Below, piece after piece: positions 17,010 to 26,113 of a DNA stretch of 64,000 bases (position 1 is its first letter; the number at the start of each line of letters is the position of its first letter). The notes below the pieces were generated by a model, which was given only the letters and a program-made list of their open reading frames with translations, was not told the DNA's origin and did no database searches. The DNA lies in the NCBI GenBank assembly GCA_028284905.1, contig JANQQU010000022.1:124001-188000 (forward strand), read 5' to 3'. The stretch comes from Calditrichia bacterium (GTDB taxonomy: Bacteria > Calditrichota > Calditrichia > RBG-13-44-9 > J075). The position numbers were made by a program, and so were the translations under genes.

Positions 17010-18938
17010 TTATTTCGTTGCTTCAGTCATAATTTCTGTCATTCGTTTGATAAAATCACCCGGCGACTTTAAGCTGCCTTCCATTAGCAGCGCGCCTTCA
17101 TAAATCTGCATTATCGACTTCCGTAATAAAGGATCGGTACTGCTGCCGATATTCAAGCGGGAAAGATTTTTGATCAACGGGTGAGATGTGTTGATTTCCA
17201 GAATGCGTTTACCACCGGCAAAATCCTGTTGCATCATACGCATCATTTTCTCCATTTGGGTATCCATACCCTCTTTGCCAATAACCAGCGTTGCCGGAGA
17301 GTCGACTAAGCGCTTCGATTCAATCACGTCTTCCACTTTATCACCCAACGCTTCTTTGAATACGTCGATCAATGCACTGGCAAGGTTTTCCTTGAGTGCG
17401 GATTCATCATCGGCATCTTTTTTCAGATCGATGTCCGCTTTGTCGATGGATTTCAGCGGTTTCTTATCATACTCACCGATTGAAGGAACGATAAAAATAT
17501 CCGCGGGCTCAGTTAACAATAACACTTCAATTTCTTTCTTGCGGAAATACTCCAGATTCGGATTGTTCAATAAAAGCTCTTTTTGCTCACCGGACAGGTA
17601 ATAAATCTCATTCTGGCCTTCAGTCATACGTTCGGTGTATTCTTTCAGTGATATCGTTTCCTCGCCTTCGGTACGAGTGGTTGAGAAATGCAGGAGATTG
17701 ATCAGGCGATCCCGGTTGCTGAAATCACTATTGATGCCCATCTTGAAGATGTTGCCGAAGTTCTTGTAAAAAGTGCGGAATTTTTCCGGTTCCTTACGGG
17801 ACATATCTTCAAGGAAACTCAGTACCTTACTAACCAGGGTGTTCTTGATTTTTATCATTGTCGGGCTGTTCTGGGTAACTTCCCGGGAAACATTCAGGGG
17901 AAGGTCTTCCGTATCGACAACACCTTTCAAAAACCGCAGATAGTCCGGTAATAATTCTTTGCAATCATCCTGGATGAAAATTTTGTTGGAATATAACTGC
18001 AGGGATTTCTCTTCATCCGGACGGAAAAACGGTGACGGAGGCGTGTTGGGAATAAACACGATCGACTTGAAGTTTACCACACCTTCGATGGAGAGGTGTA
18101 GATGGGCCAGCGGATCGGCATAATCGTTGGAGATGAATTTGTAGAATTCCCCACGCTCTTCGTCGGTAATCTCACTCTTCTGGCGATGCCATAAGGCGCT
18201 AACTTTGTTGACTTCCTCGTCATTGAGAAAAATCGGGAAATCGACGAAATTGGAGTATTTGTTGATGACATGGCGAATACGATGGGCTTCGGTAAATTCC
18301 TGGGAGGCGTCGTTCAGGCGGAACGAGATTTTCGTGCCGCGCGTCGCTTTATCGATCTCTTCGATCGTATATGTGCCCCGGCCATCGGATTGCCAGCGAT
18401 AACCTTTGCCATCTTTCTCAGCATGGCGGGTCTCGATTGTGACCAGATCTGTCACCATAAACACCGAGTAAAAACCAACCCCGAATTGACCGATCATATT
18501 GCCGTCGACATTATTCTTATTCTCTTTTAACTGTTTTACAAATTCCAAAGTACCGGAGCTGGCCACGGTCCCTATTCGGTTAATTAAGTCATCCCGGGTC
18601 ATCCCGATACCACTATCTTCGATGGTCAAAATCTTTTTCTCGGAATCGATGCTGATCTTGATGTTCATTTCCGCATCAGGATCCTGCACATCTTTATCAG
18701 TCAGCAAGCGGAAACGGATTTTGTTCAATGCATCGGAGGCATTGGAGATTAGCTCCCGGAGAAAAATTTCCGGATGGGTATATAAGGAATGAACAATCAG
18801 GTGGAGCAGTTGTTGCAATTCCGCCTGATACTCAAATTGTTCGGCGTTACTTTTCTTTTTACCGGCAGCCTTCTTTTTTGGTGCAGCTTTTTCTGCCGCG
18901 GCTGCTTTAGTTGTTTTTTTATCTTTCTTCTCGCTCAT
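17010..18938 (-). CDS. htpG: Molecular chaperone HtpG (Hsp90)
   Basis: Bacterial Hsp90 is an ATP-dependent cytoplasmic chaperone. The 642-residue protein has the GHKL ATPase signatures 'YTHPEIFLRELISNASDAL', IEDSGIGMTRDDL and GQFGVGFYSVFMV, then the Hsp90 middle domain (DLPLNVSREVTQ) and C-terminal dimerisation region. The second of two tandem ATGs (18938) has the better spacing to AGGAGG. The first 33 residues form a Lys/Ala-rich extension (KKAAGKKKSNAEQFEYQ) absent from most HtpG proteins. A candidate promoter lies at 19024-19052; no CIRCE-like repeat was seen. Confidence 0.97.
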   Translation of the reverse strand: MSEKKDKKTTKAAAAEKAAPKKKAAGKKKSNAEQFEYQAELQQLLHLIVHSLYTHPEIFLRELISNASDALNKIRFRLLTDKDVQDPDAEMNIKISIDSEKKILTIEDSGIGMTRDDLINRIGTVASSGTLEFVKQLKENKNNVDGNMIGQFGVGFYSVFMVTDLVTIETRHAEKDGKGYRWQSDGRGTYTIEEIDKATRGTKISFRLNDASQEFTEAHRIRHVINKYSNFVDFPIFLNDEEVNKVSALWHRQKSEITDEERGEFYKFISNDYADPLAHLHLSIEGVVNFKSIVFIPNTPPSPFFRPDEEKSLQLYSNKIFIQDDCKELLPDYLRFLKGVVDTEDLPLNVSREVTQNSPTMIKIKNTLVSKVLSFLEDMSRKEPEKFRTFYKNFGNIFKMGINSDFSNRDRLINLLHFSTTRTEGEETISLKEYTERMTEGQNEIYYLSGEQKELLLNNPNLEYFRKKEIEVLLLTEPADIFIVPSIGEYDKKPLKSIDKADIDLKKDADDESALKENLASALIDVFKEALGDKVEDVIESKRLVDSPATLVIGKEGMDTQMEKMMRMMQQDFAGGKRILEINTSHPLIKNLSRLNIGSSTDPLLRKSIMQIYEGALLMEGSLKSPGDFIKRMTEIMTEATK

Positions 18939-19023
18939 CATTTCCTCCTGGCGTTTTGTGGATATAGGTCAAACGCTTAAATTAAAACTGTAATGTTATT
19001 CATTGTTTAGAATAAGGCGCGCT

Positions 19024-19052
19024 AATTTAAAATTTTTGTGAGGAGATATCAA
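19024..19052 (-). promoter_or_regulatory. Candidate htpG promoter
   Basis: On the minus strand: TTGATA (19047-19052), a 17-bp spacer, TAAATT (19024-19029). The leader would be about 78 nt. The match is fair rather than strong. Confidence 0.4.
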
Positions 19053-19154
19053 GCGATGTAAAATAGTTTTTTGAAAGCAGCTTAGCGATTAGTTGTTTGC
19101 TATCTTTTCTTTTTTGTGTATTTTATAGACTTATAAAAATATGGAGACGTTTCG

Positions 19155-19685
19155 ATGATAGAACTTCAGCCATTTAAACGGGAAGATATTCCCCGTCTAC
19201 TTGGTTGGATTACTTCCGAAGCCGATTTGGTGCAATGGAGCGGCCATTCTTTTTCATACCCGTTAACACTGCAAAAACTTGAGGACTTCTTCTCAACAGC
19301 AGCGAGAGAACCAGGCAAATATCATATCTTCAGAGTGTCGGGTGGGCAACCAACCCGTATACTCGGGCATATCGAACTGTCCATAAAGGATGACGCCGAA
19401 GGGCAGGGGCATATTAGCCGCGTACTTGTCGGGGACCGGGCAGAGCAAGGGAAAGGCTATGGCACCCGAATGGTGGAGGAAATACTTCGCTACGGATTTC
19501 AAACATTAAATCTGCAGTTGATCACCCTGAATGTGATCATCTTTAACATGGCAGCAATTGCCTGTTATAAAAAAACCGGCTTTACCACGGTTAAAACTAT
19601 CGATGAAGCCTGTAGCATTGGTGATAAGAAGTGGAGTTATTATCACATGCGAATTACCCGGGACGAATGGTCAGGCAGAAGATAG
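19155..19685 (+). CDS. GNAT-family N-acetyltransferase
   Basis: This 176-residue acyltransferase transfers an acetyl group from acetyl-CoA to an unknown amine. The CoA-binding motif A is ISRVLVGDRAEQGKGYGTRM (about residues 87-107), and motif B shows NMAAIACYKKTGF. It resembles the RimJ/RimL-like single-domain enzymes. It precedes the polyphosphate genes by 40 bp on the same strand and may be co-transcribed, but a functional link is not evident. Confidence 0.88.
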   Translation: MIELQPFKREDIPRLLGWITSEADLVQWSGHSFSYPLTLQKLEDFFSTAAREPGKYHIFRVSGGQPTRILGHIELSIKDDAEGQGHISRVLVGDRAEQGKGYGTRMVEEILRYGFQTLNLQLITLNVIIFNMAAIACYKKTGFTTVKTIDEACSIGDKKWSYYHMRITRDEWSGRR

Positions 19686-19725
19686 TTTGCGGATAAACCT
19701 GTAGATATTCACGAAGGATTTAATC

Positions 19726-21219
19726 ATGCTGAATCAAATTGACTTAACCCGAAAAGTTACCCGCGACGTTTACAAGCTGGAAAAAGAACCGCTGGAAAAG
19801 CAGTTGGCGCGCCTGCAGCGGGAAGCCATTGAGCTAAAAATCCCGATCATTGTTGTCTTTGAGGGCTGGAGCGGCTCGGGAAAAGGCACCCTGATCAATC
19901 GCCTGATTCTTAATCTGGACCCGCGGCGTTTTTCAGTGCATACCATCAATCCGCCAACCGAAGAAGAACGCTTTCGCCCTTACCTCTGGCGCTTCTGGAC
20001 CAAGACGCCGGCCCGTGGCCGCATGACCATTTTCGACCGAAGTTGGTATAATGAGTTAATTTATAACCCTGAAACAAAAAAATTCTCTGAAAGTGAATGG
20101 CAACAGAGGATTCAGGAAATTAACAGTTTTGAGCGGCAACTGGCCGACAGCGGATGCCTGATCCTGAAATTTTTTCTACATATTTCCAAAGATGAGCAGA
20201 AGAGACGCTTCGATAAATTATTGGCCAATGATGCGACCTCCTGGCGGATTACTAAAACGGACTGGAAAAAGCATCGAAAATATGACACATACATTCGCTT
20301 TACGGAAATGCTGCTCAGTAAAACAGACTCGGAGTATGCACCATGGAGAATTGTCGAGGCAAATAACCGCCGCTTCGCCGTGCTAAAGATTTTTAAACGG
20401 GTTGTTGAAGCAGTAGAACGAAAAGTAAATGAGGTAAGAACGGCGCAGGGCGCAGAATACTCCAAGGAAGAAACCGACGCTGGAATGAAGGATATGCAGG
20501 TATCTATTCTTAGCGGCATTGATCTTTCAAAAACAATCGAACGGCCGGACTACGTTAAGCAATTAGATATTTATCAGGATCGTATCCGGGAGCTGGAGCA
20601 TGAAGTTTATATACGCCGGATACCTATAATAATCTGTTATGAAGGCTGGGACGCTGCTGGCAAGGGGGGGAATATTCGACGGATAACCGGGAATCTTGAT
20701 CCCCGTGGGTATGATGTGATTCCGATTGCTGCCCCGAATGATATCGAAAAGCGTCATCATTATCTCTGGCGGTTCTGGAAAGAAATTCCCAAAGCCGGTC
20801 ATATTGCCATTTTCGACCGCACCTGGTATGGCCGGGTGATGGTAGAGCGAGTCGAAGGGTTCTGCAGCGCCGTGGAATGGAAACGTGCTTACCGGGAAAT
20901 TAATGAGTTTGAAGAGCAGCTGGTCAACTATGGCACTGTGCTGGTAAAATTCTGGCTTCATATCGACCAGGAAGAACAGTTGCAGCGTTTCCAGTCACGG
21001 GAAAAAGATCCTGATAAACAGTGGAAATTGACAGAAGAAGATTGGCGAAACAGGGAAAAGTGGGATGTCTATCTGCAGGCGGTCGATGAAATGCTCTTTC
21101 GTACCAGTACACCGCAGGCGCCCTGGACAATTATCGAAGCCAATTCGAAATACTTTGCCCGCTTGAAAGCCTTAAAGACAGTGATTGATGCGATAGAAGC
21201 GCAGCTGGCAAAAAAGTAA
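19726..21219 (+). CDS. pap: Polyphosphate:AMP phosphotransferase (tandem PPK2)
   Basis: This 497-residue class II PPK2 uses polyphosphate to convert AMP to ADP. Two homologous PPK2 domains are visible. The first has a Walker A loop GWSGSGKGTL near residue 46 and lid/Walker B text 'MTIFDRSWYNE'. The second has GWDAAGKGGNIRR near residue 307 and 'IAIFDRTWYGRVMVERV'. Both also carry the 'YLWRFW' block. This tandem architecture is characteristic of PAP-type enzymes. It opens a polyphosphate cluster with CHAD, ParA and PPK1 genes downstream, coupling polyP to the adenylate pool in the cytoplasm. Confidence 0.93.
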   Translation: MLNQIDLTRKVTRDVYKLEKEPLEKQLARLQREAIELKIPIIVVFEGWSGSGKGTLINRLILNLDPRRFSVHTINPPTEEERFRPYLWRFWTKTPARGRMTIFDRSWYNELIYNPETKKFSESEWQQRIQEINSFERQLADSGCLILKFFLHISKDEQKRRFDKLLANDATSWRITKTDWKKHRKYDTYIRFTEMLLSKTDSEYAPWRIVEANNRRFAVLKIFKRVVEAVERKVNEVRTAQGAEYSKEETDAGMKDMQVSILSGIDLSKTIERPDYVKQLDIYQDRIRELEHEVYIRRIPIIICYEGWDAAGKGGNIRRITGNLDPRGYDVIPIAAPNDIEKRHHYLWRFWKEIPKAGHIAIFDRTWYGRVMVERVEGFCSAVEWKRAYREINEFEEQLVNYGTVLVKFWLHIDQEEQLQRFQSREKDPDKQWKLTEEDWRNREKWDVYLQAVDEMLFRTSTPQAPWTIIEANSKYFARLKALKTVIDAIEAQLAKK

Positions 21220-21368
21220 TTGTCTTCAGAGCTGCCGAAATAGAATTTTAATACAAATGTAGTCTTTTTGTAACACGTTTTGCTGCTTGATCTATTTATT
21301 AGAAATCTTGTGTTCTTTGAACATCGGTTATGTTCGCCGACTAAAATACCCTGGAAAAATAAACGCCT

Positions 21369-22886
21369 ATGAAATATCTCTATGATTTAAGAAATACACC
21401 GGATGATAATGCAATTGCTTCTTTTTTGGAGAGAGCGTTCCGGATAGAAAGTGACGGCGTTTCGGCGGACACGATTAAATGTTTCGATACATTTGATTGG
21501 CGTCTCTACAATAAAAATCGGGTGCTCTTCTTTGATGGTAAGCTCTGGACACTTGCCGGATATGACGATGGCGAGGCAATCGCGGAATTGAAGTGGGGAC
21601 GGCAGGGCGTTTACGCCTGGGACTTTCCGGAAAGCAGTTTGAGAGAAAGTTTGACTGATATTCTGGAGATGCGCGCACTCATCCAGCTTTTCGAAGCAAA
21701 ATATTGCACGGAAAAACTCCGCATTCTCAATGAAGACGAAAAAACGATTGCCCGGCTGAATTATCATGAAGTCTGGATTGATGACGGTGGCAGTTCCCAG
21801 GAACCGGGCGTCATTCGCCAGATCCAATTGGTGCCCGTTCGCGGCTATATTGCCGAAACCCGCGATGTCGATGAATATCTGCTGCAGCATAACTACCCGC
21901 ATTCTGTAGACTACTGGGTGCACAGCGCACTACAAATGCTGGGCAATACTCCCGGCAAATATTCTTCCAAATTAAAAGTAAGAATAACACCGGAAATGTC
22001 TGCAGCAGGAGCGGCACGGGAAATTATGCGTTTTTTGCTTAGTGTTATGAAGCAAAATTTACCGGGAATTTTTGCCGATATTGATACGGAGTTCGTCCAT
22101 GATTTTCGGGTAGCGGTTCGCCGAACCCGCTCGGCTCTGTCACAATTGAAAAAAGTTTTTCCGGATGATGATACGCAACGCTTCAAGGCAGACTTTGCCT
22201 ATGTTGGAAAGATGACCAATCACTTGCGGGACCTGGATGTCTATCTGTTGAGTAAGCCGGAATTCCTGGCGATGTTGCCGGATGAATTAAAGCCGGGAAT
22301 GACGCCCTTTTACAGCTATCTGAAGCGGGAAAGAAAAAAAGCATTAACTGCAGTTTTCCAGGAGATGCAATCCGAAAAATTCCTGACTGTTCTCCAGGAT
22401 TGGGAAAGCTTTCTTGGAAAAGACCTGCTGGCGCCAAATGCCAGTATTCCGGTAAAGAAATTTGCCGATAAACGGTTGCATAAAACCTGGCGGAATTTTG
22501 TCGATGAAGGGAGCGTTATCGATGAGCAATCGCCGGATGAAGCATTGCACGATCTTCGCGTAACGGGTAAAAAATTGCGTTACCTGATTGAGTTCTTTGC
22601 CAGTCTCTATCCTGCAAAAGAAATGAACAAAATGATTAAGTCTCTGAAATCGCTTCAGGAACATCTGGGCAAATTTCAGGATCTGTGTATACAGGAAGCC
22701 TTTTTACGAGCGTTTGTAGATCGCTATTCCAAAAAACATCCGGATGCTCATCAGACCATGCTGGCTATGGGAATGTTGATTGGTAGCTTCCATACACAGA
22801 AAAACACAATAAAAAATAATTTCCCCCAGTATTTCCATAAATTTGCCAGGGATGACAAAAGCCAGCTTTTTAGTGGCGACAATTAA
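21369..22886 (+). CDS. CHAD-domain protein with degenerate CYTH-like N-terminus
   Basis: This 505-residue protein has a CHAD domain at about residues 215-495, recognised by HDFRVAVRRTRSALSQLKKVF, later a second 'LHDLRVTGKKLRYLIEFFAS' helix, and QEHLGKFQDLCIQ. CHAD is an all-helical fold with rows of basic residues that binds polyphosphate. The first 200 residues resemble a CYTH/triphosphate-tunnel domain (KWGRQGVYAW, EDEKTIARLNYHEVWIDD) but lack its N-terminal ExExK metal motif, so catalysis is unlikely. It lies between two polyP enzymes and 10 bp before parA. A possible TTGAAC/TAAAAT promoter at about 21317-21347 has a wide 19-bp spacer. A role in polyP granules is inference. Confidence 0.88.
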   Translation: MKYLYDLRNTPDDNAIASFLERAFRIESDGVSADTIKCFDTFDWRLYNKNRVLFFDGKLWTLAGYDDGEAIAELKWGRQGVYAWDFPESSLRESLTDILEMRALIQLFEAKYCTEKLRILNEDEKTIARLNYHEVWIDDGGSSQEPGVIRQIQLVPVRGYIAETRDVDEYLLQHNYPHSVDYWVHSALQMLGNTPGKYSSKLKVRITPEMSAAGAAREIMRFLLSVMKQNLPGIFADIDTEFVHDFRVAVRRTRSALSQLKKVFPDDDTQRFKADFAYVGKMTNHLRDLDVYLLSKPEFLAMLPDELKPGMTPFYSYLKRERKKALTAVFQEMQSEKFLTVLQDWESFLGKDLLAPNASIPVKKFADKRLHKTWRNFVDEGSVIDEQSPDEALHDLRVTGKKLRYLIEFFASLYPAKEMNKMIKSLKSLQEHLGKFQDLCIQEAFLRAFVDRYSKKHPDAHQTMLAMGMLIGSFHTQKNTIKNNFPQYFHKFARDDKSQLFSGDN

Positions 22887-22896
22887 TGGGAGTTAT

Positions 22897-23634
22897 ATGC
22901 AAATTATTGCATTGTATCATATCAAAGGCGGGGTAGGGAAAACATCCGCTGCTGTAAACCTTGCATATCTATCAGCCCGCTCCGGTGCCGCGACGCTTAT
23001 TTGCGATCTCGACCCACAGGGCGCATCGTCTTTCTGTTTCCGCATAAAACCAAAGTTTCAATCCGGTACGGAAGGATTTATAAAAGGGGGAGATTATCTG
23101 GAAATGAACATCAAGGGAACAGATTATGAAGGTCTTGATTTGTTGCCTGCGGATCTGGATTTTCGTAACCTTGATATTGCTTTCGAAAACCGGAAAAAAT
23201 CCCGGAAAAGGCTCGGCAAAAGCCTGTCCTCTTTAATAACCGGTTATGACTATGTTATTCTGGATTGTCCCCCAAATATTACCTTGCTTTCGGAAAATAT
23301 TTTTAATGCGGCAGATATCGTATTGATACCCATCGTACCCACCACACTTTCTATCCGCAGTTACGAACAACTGAAAGCATTTTTCATTAAAAACAACTAT
23401 GATGTTGCTAAAATAAGCGGTTTCTTTTCTATGGTGGAAAGGCGTAAGCGTTTACATAAAGACATTGTAGCAACCATGCAAGGCCAGTATCCGGAAATTC
23501 TGGAAAGCGCCATTCCGTATCTGGCAGATGTCGAGAAAATGGGGCAAAATCGCGCACCGGTTTGCGCCTTTGCAGCAAATTCCCGGGCAGCCCGGGCTTA
23601 TGAAAATCTTTGGACGGAATTAATTGAAGCGTAA
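22897..23634 (+). CDS. ParA/Soj-family ATPase in a polyphosphate cluster
   Basis: This 245-residue deviant Walker ATPase has KGGVGKTSAAVNLA at residues 10-23 with the signature lysine, LICDLDPQGASS (A' motif), and DYVILDCPPN (Walker B). ParA proteins form ATP-dependent dimers on DNA and move cargo such as plasmids, chromosome origins or protein organelles. This is the small form without an N-terminal DNA-binding domain. No ParB, parS-like repeat or replication gene is nearby. It starts 10 bp after the CHAD gene (GGGAG site) and ends 23 bp before ppk1, so all three are probably one transcript. I infer that its cargo is polyphosphate-related. Confidence 0.9.
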   Translation: MQIIALYHIKGGVGKTSAAVNLAYLSARSGAATLICDLDPQGASSFCFRIKPKFQSGTEGFIKGGDYLEMNIKGTDYEGLDLLPADLDFRNLDIAFENRKKSRKRLGKSLSSLITGYDYVILDCPPNITLLSENIFNAADIVLIPIVPTTLSIRSYEQLKAFFIKNNYDVAKISGFFSMVERRKRLHKDIVATMQGQYPEILESAIPYLADVEKMGQNRAPVCAFAANSRAARAYENLWTELIEA

Positions 23635-23657
23635 ATCTCTAAGTGAAGAGAAGGTAG

Positions 23658-25874
23658 ATGAAAAAAGCAGTAAGAAACAAGGAATTGAGTTGGTTGTCTT
23701 TTAATGCGCGTTTGCTCCAGGAAGCTGCAGATCCTTCAGTACCGCTAATTGAACGGATGAAGTTTTTGGGAATATTTTCCTCAAATCAGGATGAATTCTT
23801 TCGGGTGCGGGTTGCAACGCTTAAGCGACTAGTGAGCCTCGGCAAAAAAGCACGAGCCTTAATTGGTGGAGATCCTCAGGAAATACTTCAGGAGATTTAC
23901 AGAACAGTTGTCTCCCAGCAGGGTGATTTTAATCGAATCTATCAGCAACTGCTGCGGGAATTGAAAAGGGAAAACATTTTTCTTATTAACGAGAAACAGC
24001 TAAACCAGGCGCAGTCAGATTTTCTGGATAGCTATTTTCGCCGGGAAGTGCGGGAAAATCTCATCCCGATTATGATTGACCAGCTGGAGGAGTTCCCCGA
24101 GGTTAAAGACCACTCTATCTACCTTGCAATAGCCATGTATCAAACAGAGAGCTCTGACAAGACGAAGTATTCCCTGATCGAAATTCCCACCGATGTAGTA
24201 CCGCGATTCCTTATTTTGCCTACCCAAAGGCAACGTAAGTATGTAATTTTACTCGACGATATCATTCGACATAACCTCCGGGATATCTTCTATATGTTTG
24301 ACCCGGATCGATTCGAAGCTTATACGATAAAAGTGACGCGTGATGCGGAACTTGATATTGACAATGATCTCTCGGAAAGCTTTATCCGCAAAATGACCAA
24401 AAGTTTAAAGCAGCGTAAAACCGGGGCACCAGTGCGTTTTGTTTATGACGAGGAAATGCCCGATGAGATGCTGGACTTCCTGATTAAAAAGTGTAAGCTG
24501 GATAAAAAGAATGATAACTTTATTCCCGGCGGGCGTTATCATAATTTTAAGGACTTTATCAGTTTTCCTTCTATTGGCGATAAACATACCGTTAACGAGC
24601 GGATTTTACCCTTGCCACACCGGCATATTAATCCCCGGAAAAGCTTGCTGAAAACTTTCCAGAAGCAGGATATTCTTGTTCATTATCCCTACCAGACCTT
24701 TGGCTATGTGATCGATTTTCTCCGCGAGGCTGCGATTGACCCGAAAGTTGTTTCCATTAAAATCACCCTTTACCGGGTAGCCAAAAAATCCAAGGTAATT
24801 AAGGCATTGGTCAATGCGGTAAAGAACGGCAAGGAAGTAACTGTAATTATGGAGTTACAGGCCAGGTTTGATGAAGAAGCAAATATCTATTGGGCCAATC
24901 GTCTGCGCGAAGAAGGGGTAAGGGTGATCCATGGCGTCCCGGGCTTAAAAGTGCACTCGAAGCTGATTTTGGTAACCCGGCAGGCGAAAAATAAAATGGT
25001 GCAATATGCTAATATTGGCACGGGCAATTTTAATGAATCGACGGCAAAGATATATAGTGACCATGGCTTGTTTACTTGCGATAAACGCTTGACGAGAGAA
25101 GTGAGTAAAGTGTTTGACTTTATTGAAAATAACTACAAAAGAGTTTCGTTTAGCCATTTACTGGTCGCACCGTTTAATATGCGGCAGAAATTTACCAAGA
25201 TGATTAACAATGAGATTAAAAATGCGGCTAAGGGAGAAGATGCATATATCATTGTTAAACTGAATAATTTGACTGATACAAGTATTATCGAAAAACTGTA
25301 TCGGGCCAGCCAGGCCGGCGTACCGGTTAAGCTGATGGTGCGTGGTATGTTCTCTGCTGTTACTGAAACTAAAGGTATTAGCGAAAATATTGCTGCTACC
25401 GGGATTATCGATAAATATCTGGAACACACCCGGTTATTTGTCTTTTGTGCCGGCGGACATGAGAAATACTTTCTTTCCTCGGCAGACTGGATGCCGCGTA
25501 ATCTTGACCGGCGGGTGGAAGTCGCTTGCCCGATTTATGACCCGCAAATTCAGAAAGAGATCCGTGATTTCCTCGATATTCAATGGCAGGATAATGTTAA
25601 GGCACGTGTGCTTGATCCAAAACTGATCAACACCTATAAAAAAACGGAAAATGGCCGGGAAAGAATTCGTGCCCAGGTAAAACTCTATGAGTATTTTAAA
25701 GACATGCTCGATGAAGAAGAAATCACCCGCTCTCAAAGTATCGGTGAAGAATTTGCCGTTGAAGAAAAACCGGATGAAAAACCGAAACCATTGCCCTTAA
25801 CAAGCACCAATACAGAAATTGAAGATCCAAGACCGGTGACGCAGCTCTTGTCTCCCAAGAAGTCTGATTCATAA
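23658..25874 (+). CDS. ppk1: Polyphosphate kinase 1
   Basis: PPK1 polymerises the gamma-phosphate of ATP into polyphosphate and can run in reverse. The 738-residue protein begins with the conserved NKELSWLSFNARLLQEA. It contains the 'FGYVIDFLREAAIDPKV' and ITLYRVAK blocks, the phospho-accepting histidine in GLKVHSKLILV near residue 432, and a second conserved His in AGGHEKYFLSSADWM near 601. The last 60 residues are a charged, proline-rich tail beyond the usual family end. It is the last gene of the CHAD-ParA-PPK1 operon, followed by a terminator at 25959-25992. Confidence 0.97.
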   Translation: MKKAVRNKELSWLSFNARLLQEAADPSVPLIERMKFLGIFSSNQDEFFRVRVATLKRLVSLGKKARALIGGDPQEILQEIYRTVVSQQGDFNRIYQQLLRELKRENIFLINEKQLNQAQSDFLDSYFRREVRENLIPIMIDQLEEFPEVKDHSIYLAIAMYQTESSDKTKYSLIEIPTDVVPRFLILPTQRQRKYVILLDDIIRHNLRDIFYMFDPDRFEAYTIKVTRDAELDIDNDLSESFIRKMTKSLKQRKTGAPVRFVYDEEMPDEMLDFLIKKCKLDKKNDNFIPGGRYHNFKDFISFPSIGDKHTVNERILPLPHRHINPRKSLLKTFQKQDILVHYPYQTFGYVIDFLREAAIDPKVVSIKITLYRVAKKSKVIKALVNAVKNGKEVTVIMELQARFDEEANIYWANRLREEGVRVIHGVPGLKVHSKLILVTRQAKNKMVQYANIGTGNFNESTAKIYSDHGLFTCDKRLTREVSKVFDFIENNYKRVSFSHLLVAPFNMRQKFTKMINNEIKNAAKGEDAYIIVKLNNLTDTSIIEKLYRASQAGVPVKLMVRGMFSAVTETKGISENIAATGIIDKYLEHTRLFVFCAGGHEKYFLSSADWMPRNLDRRVEVACPIYDPQIQKEIRDFLDIQWQDNVKARVLDPKLINTYKKTENGRERIRAQVKLYEYFKDMLDEEEITRSQSIGEEFAVEEKPDEKPKPLPLTSTNTEIEDPRPVTQLLSPKKSDS

Positions 25875-25958
25875 TTATCCAGTTTGTTTGCTGTAATCCT
25901 TCCGGGATTTTTCTTTTTAGTCAAGTGCCAGCCGCTCTAAACCCTACATAATCGTGAA

Positions 25959-25992
25959 ATGCCGGGAAGAACTTCAACACCTCTCCCGGCAT
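25959..25992 (+). terminator. Terminator of the polyphosphate operon
   Basis: ATGCCGGGA (25959-25967) pairs with TCCCGGCAT (25984-25992), followed by GAATTTTTT. Confidence 0.75.
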
Positions 25993-26046
25993 GAATTTTT
26001 TCCTGTAAAGAATTATAAATCTGCAAATTCCAAATTTAAAAATGGC

Positions 26047-26075
26047 TTGACATACCAGGGACATGCTAATATATT
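26047..26075 (+). promoter_or_regulatory. Promoter of the ribosomal protein operon
   Basis: TTGACA (26047-26052), a 17-bp spacer, TATATT (26070-26075). Transcription should start near 26082, giving a leader of about 32 nt before the GTG of rplM, too short for a complex structured leader. Confidence 0.8.
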
Positions 26076-26113
26076 TAGCGGCTTTGAAATTGTGTATTAA
26101 GGAGGAACCAAAA

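Noticed and set aside
22843-22896. ParA start at 22843, inside the CHAD gene
   Set aside because: The 18 extra residues are not ParA-like, and the ATG at 22897 has a GGGAG site and starts directly at the conserved first strand.
26063-26113. ATG start for L13 at 26063
   Set aside because: It overlaps the -10 box at 26070-26075, and the added residues do not match L13. The GTG at 26114 has AAGGAGG in front.
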